In this document: one piece after another, positions 8,676-17,174 of the stretch
Position numbering within the stretch: position 1 is the first letter of the stretch
How the letters are laid out: each line of letters starts with the position of its first letter
Source: an uncultured Pelagibacteraceae bacterium
GTDB taxonomy: Bacteria > Pseudomonadota > Alphaproteobacteria > Pelagibacterales > AG-422-B15
DNA: 35,084 bases
Reading direction: 5' to 3'
Assembly: GCA_902604225.1 (NCBI GenBank)
Contig: CACKXV010000008.1
Coordinates: 1 to 35,084, forward strand
Program-made: the position numbers and the translations under genes
Notes under the pieces: model-generated
The model's database searches: none
What the model was told of the DNA's origin: nothing
What the model saw: the letters and a program-made list of their open reading frames with translations, nothing else

Positions 8676-9400
8676 TATTTACTTAATATTTTTAATGCGT
8701 CTTTAATATCAATGTTTTTGTCATAAATTGCTTTACCAACAATGACACCTTTCATTTGAGAGTAGTTTTTACCTTTGATATTTATTATATCGTCAATTGA
8801 CGACACGCCGCCTGAAGCAACGCACAAAAAGCTCGTCATTTTCATGACATTCTCCAGCATATCAAAGTTAATTCCTTTTTTCATTCCATCTCTCATCACG
8901 TCTGTACATATAATTGAATTTATTTTTAGACCTTCAATCGATAGTAAAAATTTCTCGAGATTAATTGACTTAATTTCACTCCAACCACGAAGAGCGACTT
9001 GCTCATTTTTAATATCTAGTGCAATAGACATTTTGTTTGGATATTTCTGAATAGCAGTTTGAAATAGTTCATAATCTTCAAATGCTGCTGTTCCAAGTAT
9101 TACATTTTGTATGCCAATATTGATTAAGTTTTCAACTGATTTTATATTTCGAATACCTCCACCAAATTGCAATTTCAAATTTGTTTTTGACGCAATCTCT
9201 TCAATTGACTTTACATTTTCTGATTGACCCGCCAAAGCTCCATCCAAATCTACACAATGAAGCCAACTTATCCCTAGATCTTCAAATAACTTAGCCTGAT
9301 CTAAGGGTGAATTATTATAAGTCGTAGATTTATTAAAATCGCCCTGGACAAGGCGTACACATTTACCATCTTTCAAATCAATAGCGGGAAATAAGATCAT
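8675..9400 (-). CDS. hisA: ProFAR isomerase (HisA)
   Basis: It isomerises the phosphoribosylformimino-AICAR ribotide in the fourth step of histidine synthesis. The 241-residue TIM barrel starts [20 protein letters not shown] with the catalytic Asp at 8; the second acidic residue is in [12 protein letters not shown]. Phosphate loops FGGGIRN and ASGGVSS are intact. The ATG at 9400 is chosen over a TTG 12 bases upstream because it forms a one-base overlap with the hisH stop and matches the family N-terminus. It belongs to the same operon as hisH and hisF. Confidence 0.97.
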   Translation of the reverse strand: MILFPAIDLKDGKCVRLVQGDFNKSTTYNNSPLDQAKLFEDLGISWLHCVDLDGALAGQSENVKSIEEIASKTNLKLQFGGGIRNIKSVENLINIGIQNVILGTAAFEDYELFQTAIQKYPNKMSIALDIKNEQVALRGWSEIKSINLEKFLLSIEGLKINSIICTDVMRDGMKKGINFDMLENVMKMTSFLCVASGGVSSIDDIINIKGKNYSQMKGVIVGKAIYDKNIDIKDALKILSK

Positions 9401-10035
9401 TATGGCTTCCAATCTAAAAAGTTATGAATTATTTTTTTTCCATTTATGTGACTTTTTTCAGGATGGAATTGTGTACCACATATATTTTCCTTGCAAACTG
9501 CCGCCGTAATTTGATCAGGGTATTTAGTCGTAGCTATAGAATGTTCACTTTTTTGATTCTGAAAATAAAAACTATGAACAAAATAAAAATCTGACCCTTG
9601 CTCACAATTATCAAATAACTTGTGATCTGAAAACGTGATCTCATTCCATCCCATGTGTGGGATCTTATATTCTTTAGGAGATGTAATTCTTCTTACTTCA
9701 CCTGGTATCCAGCCAAAACCTGAGTGTGTACCAAACTCATATGATAGATCAGCCAGCAACTGCATACCCACACATATCCCCATAAAAGGGACTTTGTTTT
9801 TTATAACCGAAACTTCAAGTGATGCATGCAAACCTTCTATGTTTAAAATTGCATTTTTACAATCACCGAAAGCACCTACTCCGGGCAACACAATCTTATC
9901 GGCTGACTGAATCTCTTTAGGATCATTGGTCACAATAATATTGTAAGGATTGCTTAAATCTGAGCTTACGCTTTCAAAAGCTTTATGAACAGAATGTAAA
10001 TTTCCTGAACCGAAATTTATTATAGCTAGATTCAT
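9400..10035 (-). CDS. hisH: Imidazole glycerol phosphate synthase, glutamine amidotransferase subunit
   Basis: HisH hydrolyses glutamine and channels ammonia to HisF. The 211-residue class I glutaminase has the oxyanion region LPGVGAFGDC, the nucleophile Cys in MGICVGMQLL, and the catalytic His-Glu pair in QFHPEKSH near the C-terminus. It begins MNLAIINFGSGNLHSV as expected. The start overlaps the end of the peroxiredoxin gene as ATGA, so translation is likely coupled across a gene unrelated to histidine. Confidence 0.97.
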   Translation of the reverse strand: MNLAIINFGSGNLHSVHKAFESVSSDLSNPYNIIVTNDPKEIQSADKIVLPGVGAFGDCKNAILNIEGLHASLEVSVIKNKVPFMGICVGMQLLADLSYEFGTHSGFGWIPGEVRRITSPKEYKIPHMGWNEITFSDHKLFDNCEQGSDFYFVHSFYFQNQKSEHSIATTKYPDQITAAVCKENICGTQFHPEKSHINGKKIIHNFLDWKP

Positions 10036-10493
10036 TTACTGAATTCTTTAATGGTATCTAAAACTTCCTCGACATGATTATTAACTTTTACTTTTCGCCA
10101 TATTTTTAGGATCTTGCCATTTTTGCCCACAAGAAAAGTTGATCTTTCAATTCCCTTGTAGGTTCGTCCGTACATACTTTTATTAACCCAAACTCCAAAT
10201 TTTTCGCAAATTTTTTCACTTTCATCAGAAAGAAGATTAAATTTTAATTTATATTTTTCAGCGAATTTACTTTGACGTTGAACTGAGTCTTTTGAAATTC
10301 CAAAAACCGTGGTTTCAAACTTGTTGAATTTTTTTAAATTACTTTGGAATTCACAAGATTCCTTTGTGCAGCCTGGGGTATCCGCTTTTGGATAAAAATA
10401 AATGATGGTCATATCTTTAGCTGGTAATTTAACTGCATCGCCCTGTTGGTTATTAAGCTTAAAGGATGGAAGTTTTTGTCCTTCTTTTAGCAT
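10032..10493 (-). CDS. bcp: Thioredoxin-dependent peroxiredoxin, Bcp/PrxQ type
   Basis: It reduces hydrogen peroxide and organic peroxides using thioredoxin. The 153-residue protein has FYPKADTPGCTKESCEFQ, in which the peroxidatic Cys and the resolving Cys five residues later define the atypical two-cysteine PrxQ type. The thioredoxin fold continues through GISKDSVQRQSKFAEKY and STFLVGKNGKI. It lies between hisB (2-base gap) and hisH (4-base overlap), an unusual place for it. Expression would follow the his operon unless an internal promoter exists, and none is apparent. Confidence 0.95.
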   Translation of the reverse strand: MLKEGQKLPSFKLNNQQGDAVKLPAKDMTIIYFYPKADTPGCTKESCEFQSNLKKFNKFETTVFGISKDSVQRQSKFAEKYKLKFNLLSDESEKICEKFGVWVNKSMYGRTYKGIERSTFLVGKNGKILKIWRKVKVNNHVEEVLDTIKEFSK

Positions 10494-10495
10494 GA

Positions 10496-11095
10496 TTATA
10501 GTTGGCCTTTTGTAGATGGTACTATATTGCCCTCGCGTTCATTTACTTGAACTGCTAATCTTAAGCTTCGTGCAAGTGCTTTAAAGCATGACTCAATGAT
10601 GTGGTGATTATTTTCTCCGTAAATATTCTCAACATGTAGAGTTGTTCCACTTGCTTGCGCAAATGCCTGAAACCATTCTTTAAAAAGCTCTGTATCAAAT
10701 TCACCTTGTGAAGAAGTTATTTTGGGTGCACTAAATTTTACATTCCATATTAAGTAAGGACGATTGGATAGATCAAGAGCAACTCTTGAAAGTGTTTCAT
10801 CCATTGGTATGTAAGAGTGAGCGTAACGATTAATGCCTTGTCTATTACCTAATGCTTTTGACAAGCATTCCCCTATTGCAATACCAGTGTCTTCTGTTGT
10901 GTGGTGGTAATCAATATGTGTATCACCTGTAGCCTTAATGTTCATATCGATTAACGAATGCTTTGAAAATTGTTCCAACATGTGGTCAAGGAAACCTATT
11001 CCAGTTTTCACATTATACGAACCTGTGCCATCAATATTGATTTCAACGTTAATGGAAGTTTCTTTTGTCTCTCTTTTATAATTTGCAGTTCTCAT
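10496..11095 (-). CDS. hisB: Imidazoleglycerol-phosphate dehydratase
   Basis: It dehydrates imidazole glycerol phosphate in the sixth step of histidine synthesis, using manganese. The 199-residue protein has the duplicated metal-binding motifs of the family: [13 protein letters not shown] near residue 70 and [15 protein letters not shown] near 170, plus [16 protein letters not shown]. It is the monofunctional form without a histidinol phosphatase domain, as in most bacteria outside Enterobacterales. The ATG at 11095 ([10 protein letters not shown]) is chosen over an upstream GTG at 11107 by match to the family start; GTGGA lies before it. This is the promoter-proximal gene of the leftward operon. 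Confidence 0.96.
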   Translation of the reverse strand: MRTANYKRETKETSINVEINIDGTGSYNVKTGIGFLDHMLEQFSKHSLIDMNIKATGDTHIDYHHTTEDTGIAIGECLSKALGNRQGINRYAHSYIPMDETLSRVALDLSNRPYLIWNVKFSAPKITSSQGEFDTELFKEWFQAFAQASGTTLHVENIYGENNHHIIESCFKALARSLRLAVQVNEREGNIVPSTKGQL

Positions 11096-11136
11096 ATCAA
11101 AATCCACTCGGTTTTTATCAATAAATTACTGATTTA

Positions 11137-11163
11137 TCTATAAAAAATATAATTTTTGAGCAA
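11137..11163 (-). promoter_or_regulatory. Weak candidate promoter for the his operon
   Basis: On the minus strand TTGCTC (11163-11158) and TATAGA (11142-11137) are 15 bases apart, about 42 bases before the hisB start. The -35 matches only half of the consensus and the spacing is short. It is listed because the 114-base spacer between hisB and hslV must drive the whole leftward operon; I see nothing better. Confidence 0.22.
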
Positions 11164-11171
11164 TAAATAGC

Positions 11172-11201
11172 CTTGAAGTTATCGAATAAATAGCCACATA
11201 T
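11172..11201 (+). promoter_or_regulatory. RpoH-like heat-shock promoter for hslV
   Basis: CTTGAAG (11172-11178) and CCACATAT (11194-11201) are 15 bases apart. The sigma-32 consensus is CTTGAAA, 13-15 bases, CCCCATnT, so each box has one mismatch. hslVU is a classical sigma-32 target. Transcription would begin about 7 bases beyond the second box, close to the hslV ATG at 11210, leaving almost no leader, and no Shine-Dalgarno sequence is visible. This is an inference from motif and gene identity. Confidence 0.6.
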
Positions 11202-11209
11202 CATGAATA

Positions 11210-11761
11210 ATGGAAAATCAACAAAGTACATCATGGCACGGGACTACAATCATCAGTGTTCGAAAGGGCAATCAAGTAGTCGTTGCTGGAGATGGGCAGG
11301 TAAGTTTAGGCAATACTGTAATTAAAGGTACAGCCCAAAAAGTGAGAAAAATTGGAGACGGAAGTGTAATTGCTGGCTTCGCAGGAGCAACCGCTGACGC
11401 ATTTACCTTATTTGAAAGACTAGAAGCAAAATTAGAAAAGCACCCAAGACAACTAACAAGAGCGTGTGTTGAGCTTGCTAAAGATTGGAGAACTGACAAA
11501 TATCTTAGAAGGCTGGAAGCACTACTGACTGTTGCTGATTCATCTACCTCATTGCTTATTACTGGAATGGGTGACGTATTAGACCCTGAGGGATCTGTCA
11601 TTGGCATCGGAAGTGGCGGTAACTATGCATTGTCTGCTGCAAAAGCACTTATCGATAGTGATTTAACCGCTGAGGAAATTGCTTTGAAGTCACTTAAGAT
11701 TGCAGGAGAAATTTGTGTTTTCACTAATAACAATATTACTCTAGAAAAAATAGAATATTAA
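11210..11761 (+). CDS. hslV: ATP-dependent protease HslV (ClpQ), proteasome-like subunit
   Basis: This is the peptidase of the HslUV complex, which degrades misfolded and regulatory proteins in the cytoplasm. The 183-residue protein has an 11-residue propeptide ending ...SWHG, then the N-terminal nucleophile Thr12 in [20 protein letters not shown], followed by the lysine of the active site (VRKIGD) and the [14 protein letters not shown] segment. hslU follows after 2 bases. A sigma-32-like promoter lies directly upstream. The ATG at 11210 has no ribosome-binding site and may be read from a near-leaderless mRNA. Confidence 0.97.
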   Translation: MENQQSTSWHGTTIISVRKGNQVVVAGDGQVSLGNTVIKGTAQKVRKIGDGSVIAGFAGATADAFTLFERLEAKLEKHPRQLTRACVELAKDWRTDKYLRRLEALLTVADSSTSLLITGMGDVLDPEGSVIGIGSGGNYALSAAKALIDSDLTAEEIALKSLKIAGEICVFTNNNITLEKIEY

Positions 11762-11763
11762 TT

Positions 11764-13068
11764 ATGCAAGCATTTTCACCTCGAGAAATAGTCTCTGAAC
11801 TGGATAGATATATTATTGGTCAGGATGATGCCAAGAAGTCAGTTGCTATTGCACTAAGAAACCGGTGGAGAAGACAACAGCTTCCCGAAGATATGAGAGA
11901 AGAAGTTCTTCCAAAAAATATTTTAATGATTGGACCGACTGGTATTGGCAAAACAGAAATCTCTAGAAGACTTTCAAAACTAGCTCAAGCCCCTTTTATG
12001 AAAGTTGAAGCAACAAAGTTTACCGAAGTTGGTTATGTTGGAAGAGATGTTGAGTCAATTGTTCGTGATTTAGTTGAAATTGCCATCACTATGGTGCGTG
12101 AGATTAAAAGAAAAGAAGTTAAAGCTAAGGCACAACTAGCAGCTGAGGAACGAGTGTTGGACTCATTAGTTGGTCCTGGCGCTGGACCTACTACGCGTGA
12201 AAGTTTTAGAAAGAAATTAAGGAACGGAGAGCTTGAAGAAAAAGAAATCGAAGTATCAGTTCAAGATACTGGATCGTTTCCTACAATTGATTTGCAAGGA
12301 GGACAAGGAGCTGGTGTTGGCATGATTAATCTCAATGATATGCTGGGTAAAGCAATGGGTCCAAAGACAAAAAAAAAGAAAATGACTGTGGAAGACTCAT
12401 ACGAAACACTTGTAAATGAAGAGTCTGATAAACTTATTGATACAGACCAAATCGTAAATGAGGCAAAAAAAGCAGTCGAAGATAATGGTATCGTTTTCAT
12501 TGATGAAATAGATAAAGTCTGCGCACGCAGTGAAAGAGTAGGTGGTGATGTATCTCGAGAGGGTGTTCAGAGAGATCTTCTTCCACTAATTGAAGGCACA
12601 ACCGTGAATACAAAGCATGGCACTATAAAAACAGATCATATACTGTTTATCGCTTCAGGCGCTTTTCAACTATCAAAACCATCCGATTTACTGCCCGAAC
12701 TGCAAGGAAGGCTACCGATAAGAGTAAGCTTAAAAGCATTAACGCAAGAGGACTTTAAACGTATACTCACTGAACCGAAGTATAGTTTGATTAAACAATA
12801 TGAAGCTTTATTGGGAACTGAGAATGTCAAAATCAACTTCAGTAAGGACGGAATTGACGCCATTGCAACTCTTGCTGTTGATATAAATTCAACAATTGAA
12901 AATATTGGGGCACGAAGACTTCATACAATTCTTGAAAGAGTTTTGGAAGATATTAGTTTTTCTGCAGCTGACAAAGGTGGAGAAAATATCACAATAGATG
13001 CAGATTATGTGAAAAGTAATGTTAGCGAACTTTCTAGAGACACAGATTTATCTAAATTCATTCTTTGA
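11764..13068 (+). CDS. hslU: HslU (ClpY), ATPase subunit of HslUV protease
   Basis: This AAA+ unfoldase feeds substrates to HslV. The 434-residue protein has [17 protein letters not shown] at the N-terminus, Walker [10 protein letters not shown] at about residues 57-65, the intermediate (I) domain around 110-230, Walker [10 protein letters not shown] near 245, and the sensor region [13 protein letters not shown]. It ends LSKFIL, the hydrophobic tail that docks into HslV pockets. All motifs are intact and the length is normal. It begins 2 bases after hslV and is followed 3 bases later by the thioesterase. Confidence 0.98.
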   Translation: MQAFSPREIVSELDRYIIGQDDAKKSVAIALRNRWRRQQLPEDMREEVLPKNILMIGPTGIGKTEISRRLSKLAQAPFMKVEATKFTEVGYVGRDVESIVRDLVEIAITMVREIKRKEVKAKAQLAAEERVLDSLVGPGAGPTTRESFRKKLRNGELEEKEIEVSVQDTGSFPTIDLQGGQGAGVGMINLNDMLGKAMGPKTKKKKMTVEDSYETLVNEESDKLIDTDQIVNEAKKAVEDNGIVFIDEIDKVCARSERVGGDVSREGVQRDLLPLIEGTTVNTKHGTIKTDHILFIASGAFQLSKPSDLLPELQGRLPIRVSLKALTQEDFKRILTEPKYSLIKQYEALLGTENVKINFSKDGIDAIATLAVDINSTIENIGARRLHTILERVLEDISFSAADKGGENITIDADYVKSNVSELSRDTDLSKFIL

Positions 13069-13071
13069 GCG

Positions 13072-13500
13072 ATGTCTTTAAAAGAAAAAACAGCATATCT
13101 CAGTAAATTGAAAGTACGATATTCAGAAGTTGATAGACAGAATATTGTTTATAACTCTCACTACCTAACTTATTATGACATTTCCTTAAGTGAGATGCTT
13201 GATAGTTTATTTGATCAAGAAGAATATATTAAAGAAACTAATAATGAATTTCATACAGTCGCGGCTCAATTAAATTTTAAAAATCCAGCAAGATTAAACG
13301 ATGAAGTTAATATTTTTACTGCAATTAAGAAAATTGGAAATTCAAGTATTACGTTTACGCAAGAGATATATAGAGATGGATCTGATGAATTGATTAATGA
13401 AGCCGAAATTATATGGGTAAACACTAATCAAGATGAAATGAAGCCAACATCTATTCCAGAAGATTTAAAAAATAAGTTTAGTAAATTTTTATTAGGTTAG
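13072..13500 (+). CDS. YbgC-like hotdog acyl-CoA thioesterase
   Basis: The 142-residue single-hotdog protein belongs to the 4-hydroxybenzoyl-CoA thioesterase/YbgC group. The signature is KVRYSEVDRQNIVYNSHYLTYYD: an acidic residue in the YxxVDxxxxVYNSxY segment is the catalytic site in this family. It starts 3 bases after hslU and is probably in the same transcript. The last 4 bases overlap the end of the Tim44-like gene on the opposite strand. The substrate is not known. Confidence 0.88.
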   Translation: MSLKEKTAYLSKLKVRYSEVDRQNIVYNSHYLTYYDISLSEMLDSLFDQEEYIKETNNEFHTVAAQLNFKNPARLNDEVNIFTAIKKIGNSSITFTQEIYRDGSDELINEAEIIWVNTNQDEMKPTSIPEDLKNKFSKFLLG

Positions 13501-14111
13501 TCAGTAGTTGCTGTTAGTAGCCAATTAGAACCTTTTGATTTTTGATTTTTTTCGAAAGTCCAAACATCAGTGATTTTTTGAACTTGATTCAAACTTCCTG
13601 AAATAACTTCATCTTTACTATTCTTTATACACGTAATCATTTCAGAGATAAATCTCACACTAACTTCCATAGGATTCTTCTTTAAATCTTTATGAACAAT
13701 TTCAGACTTTTCAATTCCAATGAAATTAAATTCTACTGATTCATTTTTGTTATTACGATCATCGATGACAGAAGAAAAGCTGTCCATGACATCACTTGAT
13801 AAAAGAGGCTTTAAGGCTTCCTTGTTGCCGTTTTCAAAATTAGTAACAATAGTCTCATAAGCATTTGATGCACCTTTAAGAAAATCATCCTTATCAAACC
13901 AGCCATCTTCTCTGCCTGATACATCACCCTTAGGCTTGATTTCTATAACCTTCTCAGTTTGAGCTTGTTGAGGAGTTTCGTAATTGAAGGAAGATTTATC
14001 AGTTTTCTCATGGCCTGTTCGTCTTCCAAGGACACTTCTTAAACGTAATAAAACTATGCCAGCTATAATGGCTAGTATTAATATATCTAGGTATTGAAAT
14101 GCTTCACTCAT
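13497..14111 (-). CDS. Tim44-like domain membrane-anchored protein
   Basis: The 204-residue protein has one N-terminal transmembrane segment (about residues 7-25, LDILILAIIAGIVLLRL), then a polar linker, and a C-terminal Tim44/TimA domain of about 130 residues that ends in KITDVWTFEK...WLLTAT. Tim44 is the mitochondrial import-motor anchor; bacterial relatives are inner-membrane proteins of uncertain role, common in alphaproteobacteria next to fxsA and secB, as here. The ATG is used because it precedes the membrane helix directly. Confidence 0.88.
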   Translation of the reverse strand: MSEAFQYLDILILAIIAGIVLLRLRSVLGRRTGHEKTDKSSFNYETPQQAQTEKVIEIKPKGDVSGREDGWFDKDDFLKGASNAYETIVTNFENGNKEALKPLLSSDVMDSFSSVIDDRNNKNESVEFNFIGIEKSEIVHKDLKKNPMEVSVRFISEMITCIKNSKDEVISGSLNQVQKITDVWTFEKNQKSKGSNWLLTATTD

Positions 14112-14121
14112 CTGTACTAAT

Positions 14122-14150
14122 ATTATAAGATCCTTATTTAGGTATTTAAA
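14122..14150 (-). promoter_or_regulatory. Candidate promoter of the Tim44-like gene
   Basis: On the minus strand TTTAAA (14150-14145) and a perfect TATAAT (14127-14122) are 17 bases apart. Transcription would start near 14115, only about 4 bases before the ATG at 14111. The spacing and -10 box are ideal and the -35 matches 4 of 6. In AT-rich DNA such matches also arise by chance. Confidence 0.45.
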
Positions 14151-14176
14151 CTAAAGTTTCAACATTTATAGCTATT

Positions 14177-14620
14177 TTGTTCATATTATTACTCATTGTA
14201 TTTGTCGTTATCCCGGTCATTGAGATTAGTCTTTTTATTGAAATCGGCAGTTTTATTGGCTCATTTAACACAATCTTACTAATTTTTACGACAGCATTAA
14301 TAGGAGTTTATTTTGTAAGGCAACAAGGCATCAGTACCTATTATAAGTTATATAACCAACTTCAAAATCAAGAGACCCCAATTCAAACTATGTTTGAAGG
14401 GTTGGTGATATTAATATCTGGAATTTTACTAATCACTCCAGGCTTTTTCACAGACGCGTTAGGGTTCCTTGGACTCATTCCCCTTACAAGAGTTATTTTC
14501 ATAAAGATTGTGGCAAACTCTGTTCTTTCTAGATATGGTATGAAAAATCAAAATCCAGATGATGTATCAATTGAAGGGGACTTTGAAGAAATAAATGACG
14601 ATGAGGATAGAATAAAATAA
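14177..14620 (+). CDS. fxsA: FxsA-family membrane protein
   Basis: The 147-residue inner-membrane protein has three to four hydrophobic helices: residues 1-15, about 22-42, and a pair around 70-110. The family motif FVVIPVIEISLFIEIG lies at the N-terminus and EGLVILISGILLITPGFFTDALG in the middle. The C-terminal 25 residues are acidic and probably cytoplasmic. E. coli FxsA (YtfK-region suppressor of F exclusion of phage T7) is the only characterised relative; the native function is unknown. It starts with TTG at 14177 (no ATG is in place) and ends one base inside secB. Confidence 0.9.
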   Translation: MFILLLIVFVVIPVIEISLFIEIGSFIGSFNTILLIFTTALIGVYFVRQQGISTYYKLYNQLQNQETPIQTMFEGLVILISGILLITPGFFTDALGFLGLIPLTRVIFIKIVANSVLSRYGMKNQNPDDVSIEGDFEEINDDEDRIK

Positions 14621-15042
14621 TGGATGTATCTGCAAAAATAATAACACAATTTGTGAAGGACTTATCATTTGAAAACCCTATGGGACCTGGTGCATTTCAG
14701 AAAGGAAGTGAGAGACCTGCCATCAATGCGAATGTAGACGTAAAGGCTACTAATAGAAAAGATACTGATATTTATGAAGTTGAATTAAATATTAATATTA
14801 GTGCTAAGCGTGAGGATAAGAATGTTTATATTATTGATTTAAAATATGTTGGTTTATTTGAAATTAAAAATCTTACAGAAGATATAAAGGAAGCTTATTT
14901 GTTGGTTGAGTGTCCACGGCAATTGTTTCCTTTCGCAAGACGTATTGTATACGATATGCATGCAGATGGATCTTTGCCTACTCTAATGCTTGACCCTGTC
15001 AATTTTGCTGATCTTTATGAAAAAAGAAGAAAGACAAGTTAA
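14620..15042 (+). CDS. secB: Protein-export chaperone SecB
   Basis: SecB holds presecretory proteins unfolded and hands them to SecA. The 140-residue protein contains the family core: ITQFVKDLSFENPMGPGAF, YEVELNINISAK, LLVECPRQLFPFARRIVYD and LDPVNFADLYEKRR, the last two forming the SecA-binding and dimer-interface strands and helix. The ATG overlaps the fxsA stop (TAATG). fxsA-secB next to a Tim44-like gene and dnaQ is a standard alphaproteobacterial cluster. It ends 4 bases into the tail of the opposing NUDIX gene. Confidence 0.97.
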   Translation: MDVSAKIITQFVKDLSFENPMGPGAFQKGSERPAINANVDVKATNRKDTDIYEVELNINISAKREDKNVYIIDLKYVGLFEIKNLTEDIKEAYLLVECPRQLFPFARRIVYDMHADGSLPTLMLDPVNFADLYEKRRKTS

Positions 15043-15863
15043 TAACTAATAAGTTTTGGTTTGCCGTCCACAACATCAAACACAGGTTCAACTTTTGGGA
15101 TGTCGGTGATCAGTTTATCGTTCATTGAACGAAGTAACGTTTGGGTATCTTGAAAGTCTTTAATCAACTCAAGATTTTTTATTGTTGGCATAATCATGGG
15201 AAACTCTCCGGACTTATATAAATCAAGTGCAACTTTGGGCTCCAACCAACGACTTTCAACCCCCTCTAAACCATCGTGTGTAGCTAGTTGGTTAGGACAA
15301 CGGGCGATAAAAAATCTGGTACTGTATCTTCTTTTTTCAATCTTTGGCGTAATCCAATGAGAAATATAGGCTATTTCATCAGTAGATAGTGTTAGATCAA
15401 ATTTGTCGATTAATTCTAAAAAGACATCATTTCCTTGTAGCAATTGTTTTTTGTACTGATTAACGATTTCTTCGTCAGAACCTTTGAACCAACCTTTACT
15501 AATTTTTTTTTGTTCATTGTCAGCAAGAAGTATTCCACTCTCTTCGAAACACTCTCGTATGCAAGCAATCCAATAAACTAATCCACCAGATTTAATGCCA
15601 AGTCTTTTAGAGGCCTCTTCATCATTTAATAATGGACTGTACTTGCTTATATTTTTAATATCATCACTGCTGTCTACTTTTCCTCCAGGAAATACCCACG
15701 CTCCACCAAAGTTTGTTTTCATAGCACGCTTGATCATAAAAACTTCTACTGTAGAATTGTGATCTCTAACCAGTAAAACAGTTGCTGCTGGTATTAATGA
15801 TTGATTAGTTTCATTCACATTTGATAATGCATGATTGATTTTATAGTTTTGATAATCATTCAT
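15039..15863 (-). CDS. NUDIX hydrolase, NUDT19-like with split Nudix box
   Basis: The 274-residue NUDIX protein resembles the acyl-CoA diphosphatase NUDT19 group. AATVLLVRD opens the domain, FGGAWVFPGGKVD gives the first half of the Nudix box, and after an insertion of about 40 residues the second half is RECFEESGILL with the metal-binding glutamates. HWITPKIEKRRYSTRFFIA is also characteristic of that group. The ATG at 15863 (MNDYQNY) overlaps the dnaQ end by 8 bases; a longer reading frame runs inside dnaQ and is not credible as a start. Activity on CoA derivatives is an inference from family. Confidence 0.85.
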   Translation of the reverse strand: MNDYQNYKINHALSNVNETNQSLIPAATVLLVRDHNSTVEVFMIKRAMKTNFGGAWVFPGGKVDSSDDIKNISKYSPLLNDEEASKRLGIKSGGLVYWIACIRECFEESGILLADNEQKKISKGWFKGSDEEIVNQYKKQLLQGNDVFLELIDKFDLTLSTDEIAYISHWITPKIEKRRYSTRFFIARCPNQLATHDGLEGVESRWLEPKVALDLYKSGEFPMIMPTIKNLELIKDFQDTQTLLRSMNDKLITDIPKVEPVFDVVDGKPKLISY

Positions 15864-16554
15864 TATTATATTGCTCTTTTTTCTTCCAAATAGCGTTTTC
15901 ACCAAGTGTCTCAACAAAAGTTTTGTGCAACTCTTTATCATCATCTGTTAGTCTAGTTGCGAGCTCTCTATTTTGAATCTTTTGAATATCAAAATTTGAC
16001 TCAAAACTAGCATGTTGGGTTTTAACGTTTAGATCAAGACTCAGCTCACGGGCATCCATGAGTTCTATGTAAACTCTTGCGAGAAGTTCCGTGTCAATCG
16101 TCGCTGAGTGTATTTCTCGCTCCTTATTGTCGATGGAAAATCTCTTACATAAAGCGTCTAACGACACGCTTTGACCAGGAAACTTTTCTCTTGCAATAGA
16201 AACGGTGTCCACTTTTTTGTTTTTGATACTCTCTTTCCCACATGCGCTAAGTTCATGATTTAGAAAACCGATATCAAAATCAACATTGTGAGCTATGATC
16301 GTATCTTGTCCAACAAAGTCGAGGAAATCGTCAGCAATTTTTTCAAACAAAGGCTTATCTTTTAAAAAGTCATAGCTCAGTCCATGTACCTTAAAAGAAG
16401 CCTCTGGAACGTCCCTCATTGGGTTAATATATTGCTGATAAACCTTACCTGTCGGGAGAAAATCAACCAATTCAATAGCTGCAATTTCAATCACTCTATG
16501 ACCCTCGGAGGGTCTCAAACCTGTAGTTTCTGTGTCTAAAACGATTTCTCTCAT
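15856..16554 (-). CDS. dnaQ: DNA polymerase III epsilon subunit (proofreading 3'-5' exonuclease)
   Basis: This is the editing exonuclease of the replicative polymerase. The 232-residue protein has all three exonuclease motifs: Exo I LDTETTG (Asp7, Glu9), Exo II HNVDFDIGFL and Exo III HSATIDTELLARVY with the general-base His of the DEDDh class. A C-terminal tail binds the alpha subunit in the family. The ATG overlaps the coaE stop (ATGA). It lies in the leftward run maf-aroE-coaE-dnaQ next to the putative origin, a conserved alphaproteobacterial order. Confidence 0.97.
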   Translation of the reverse strand: MREIVLDTETTGLRPSEGHRVIEIAAIELVDFLPTGKVYQQYINPMRDVPEASFKVHGLSYDFLKDKPLFEKIADDFLDFVGQDTIIAHNVDFDIGFLNHELSACGKESIKNKKVDTVSIAREKFPGQSVSLDALCKRFSIDNKEREIHSATIDTELLARVYIELMDARELSLDLNVKTQHASFESNFDIQKIQNRELATRLTDDDKELHKTFVETLGENAIWKKKEQYNNE

Positions 16555-17174
16555 TTCTTATAGTAGGCATTCCATGCCTTAGGATTAATCAATTTTATTT
16601 TAGATACAACATCTTTTACTTCGAGTTTTGTCTCATCTAAGGTTTGATCTGTTGAGATTATGTAGTCTGCTTTCTTTAATTTTTCTCGATCTGGCATTTG
16701 TTGATTCTTTATCGAATTAAAAATTTCCAAAGGAACCTTTCTATCTGCAACCACTCTTTCTTTTTGTTTGCCTTCTGATGCTGTCACCACAACGGAAACA
16801 TCGATATACTTTTCTCCACCTGTTTCAAATAATAAAGGAATATCCAGAATGCATCCTGGGCTATCTTCGCTTATTAATTTCTCAATGTATACGATTTGAT
16901 ACCGTCTGGTAGCTGGATGAACAATTTTTTCAAGATCTCTAAATTTCTCGGGTTCTTTATTAAGCATGTCTCTAAGCGCAATTCGATTTACTTTTCCCTC
17001 TGATTTAGTTCCAGGAAAAGATTCTTCAATTTTATTAATTACTTCTTCATCATTTTCATAAATATAGTGAACAGTATCATCTGCATTGTATAGACCAAAA
17101 CCATATTCGGTAAACATCTTAGCGACTGTAGACTTTCCCATGCCAATGGATCCTGTTACGCCTATTAACAACAT
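16551..17174 (-). CDS. coaE: Dephospho-CoA kinase
   Basis: It performs the last step of coenzyme A synthesis, ATP-dependent phosphorylation of the 3' hydroxyl of dephospho-CoA. The 207-residue P-loop protein begins LLIGVTGSIGMGKSTVAKMF (Walker A), then has YNADDTVH with the catalytic Asp, the CoA-domain segment LEKIVHPATRRY, and LDIPLLFETGGEKYID. Length is normal. The start overlaps the aroE stop (TAATG) and the end overlaps dnaQ. Confidence 0.97.
   Translation of the reverse strand: MLLIGVTGSIGMGKSTVAKMFTEYGFGLYNADDTVHYIYENDEEVINKIEESFPGTKSEGKVNRIALRDMLNKEPEKFRDLEKIVHPATRRYQIVYIEKLISEDSPGCILDIPLLFETGGEKYIDVSVVVTASEGKQKERVVADRKVPLEIFNSIKNQQMPDREKLKKADYIISTDQTLDETKLEVKDVVSKIKLINPKAWNAYYKK

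Noticed and set aside
8775-9050. Opposite-strand reading frames such as those within hisA, hisH, hslU and rho
   Set aside because: They lie wholly inside well-identified genes, with no family similarity or start signals.
15864-15944. N-terminal extension of the NUDIX protein inside dnaQ
   Set aside because: It overlaps the dnaQ coding end by about 90 bases and the family begins near the ATG at 15863.
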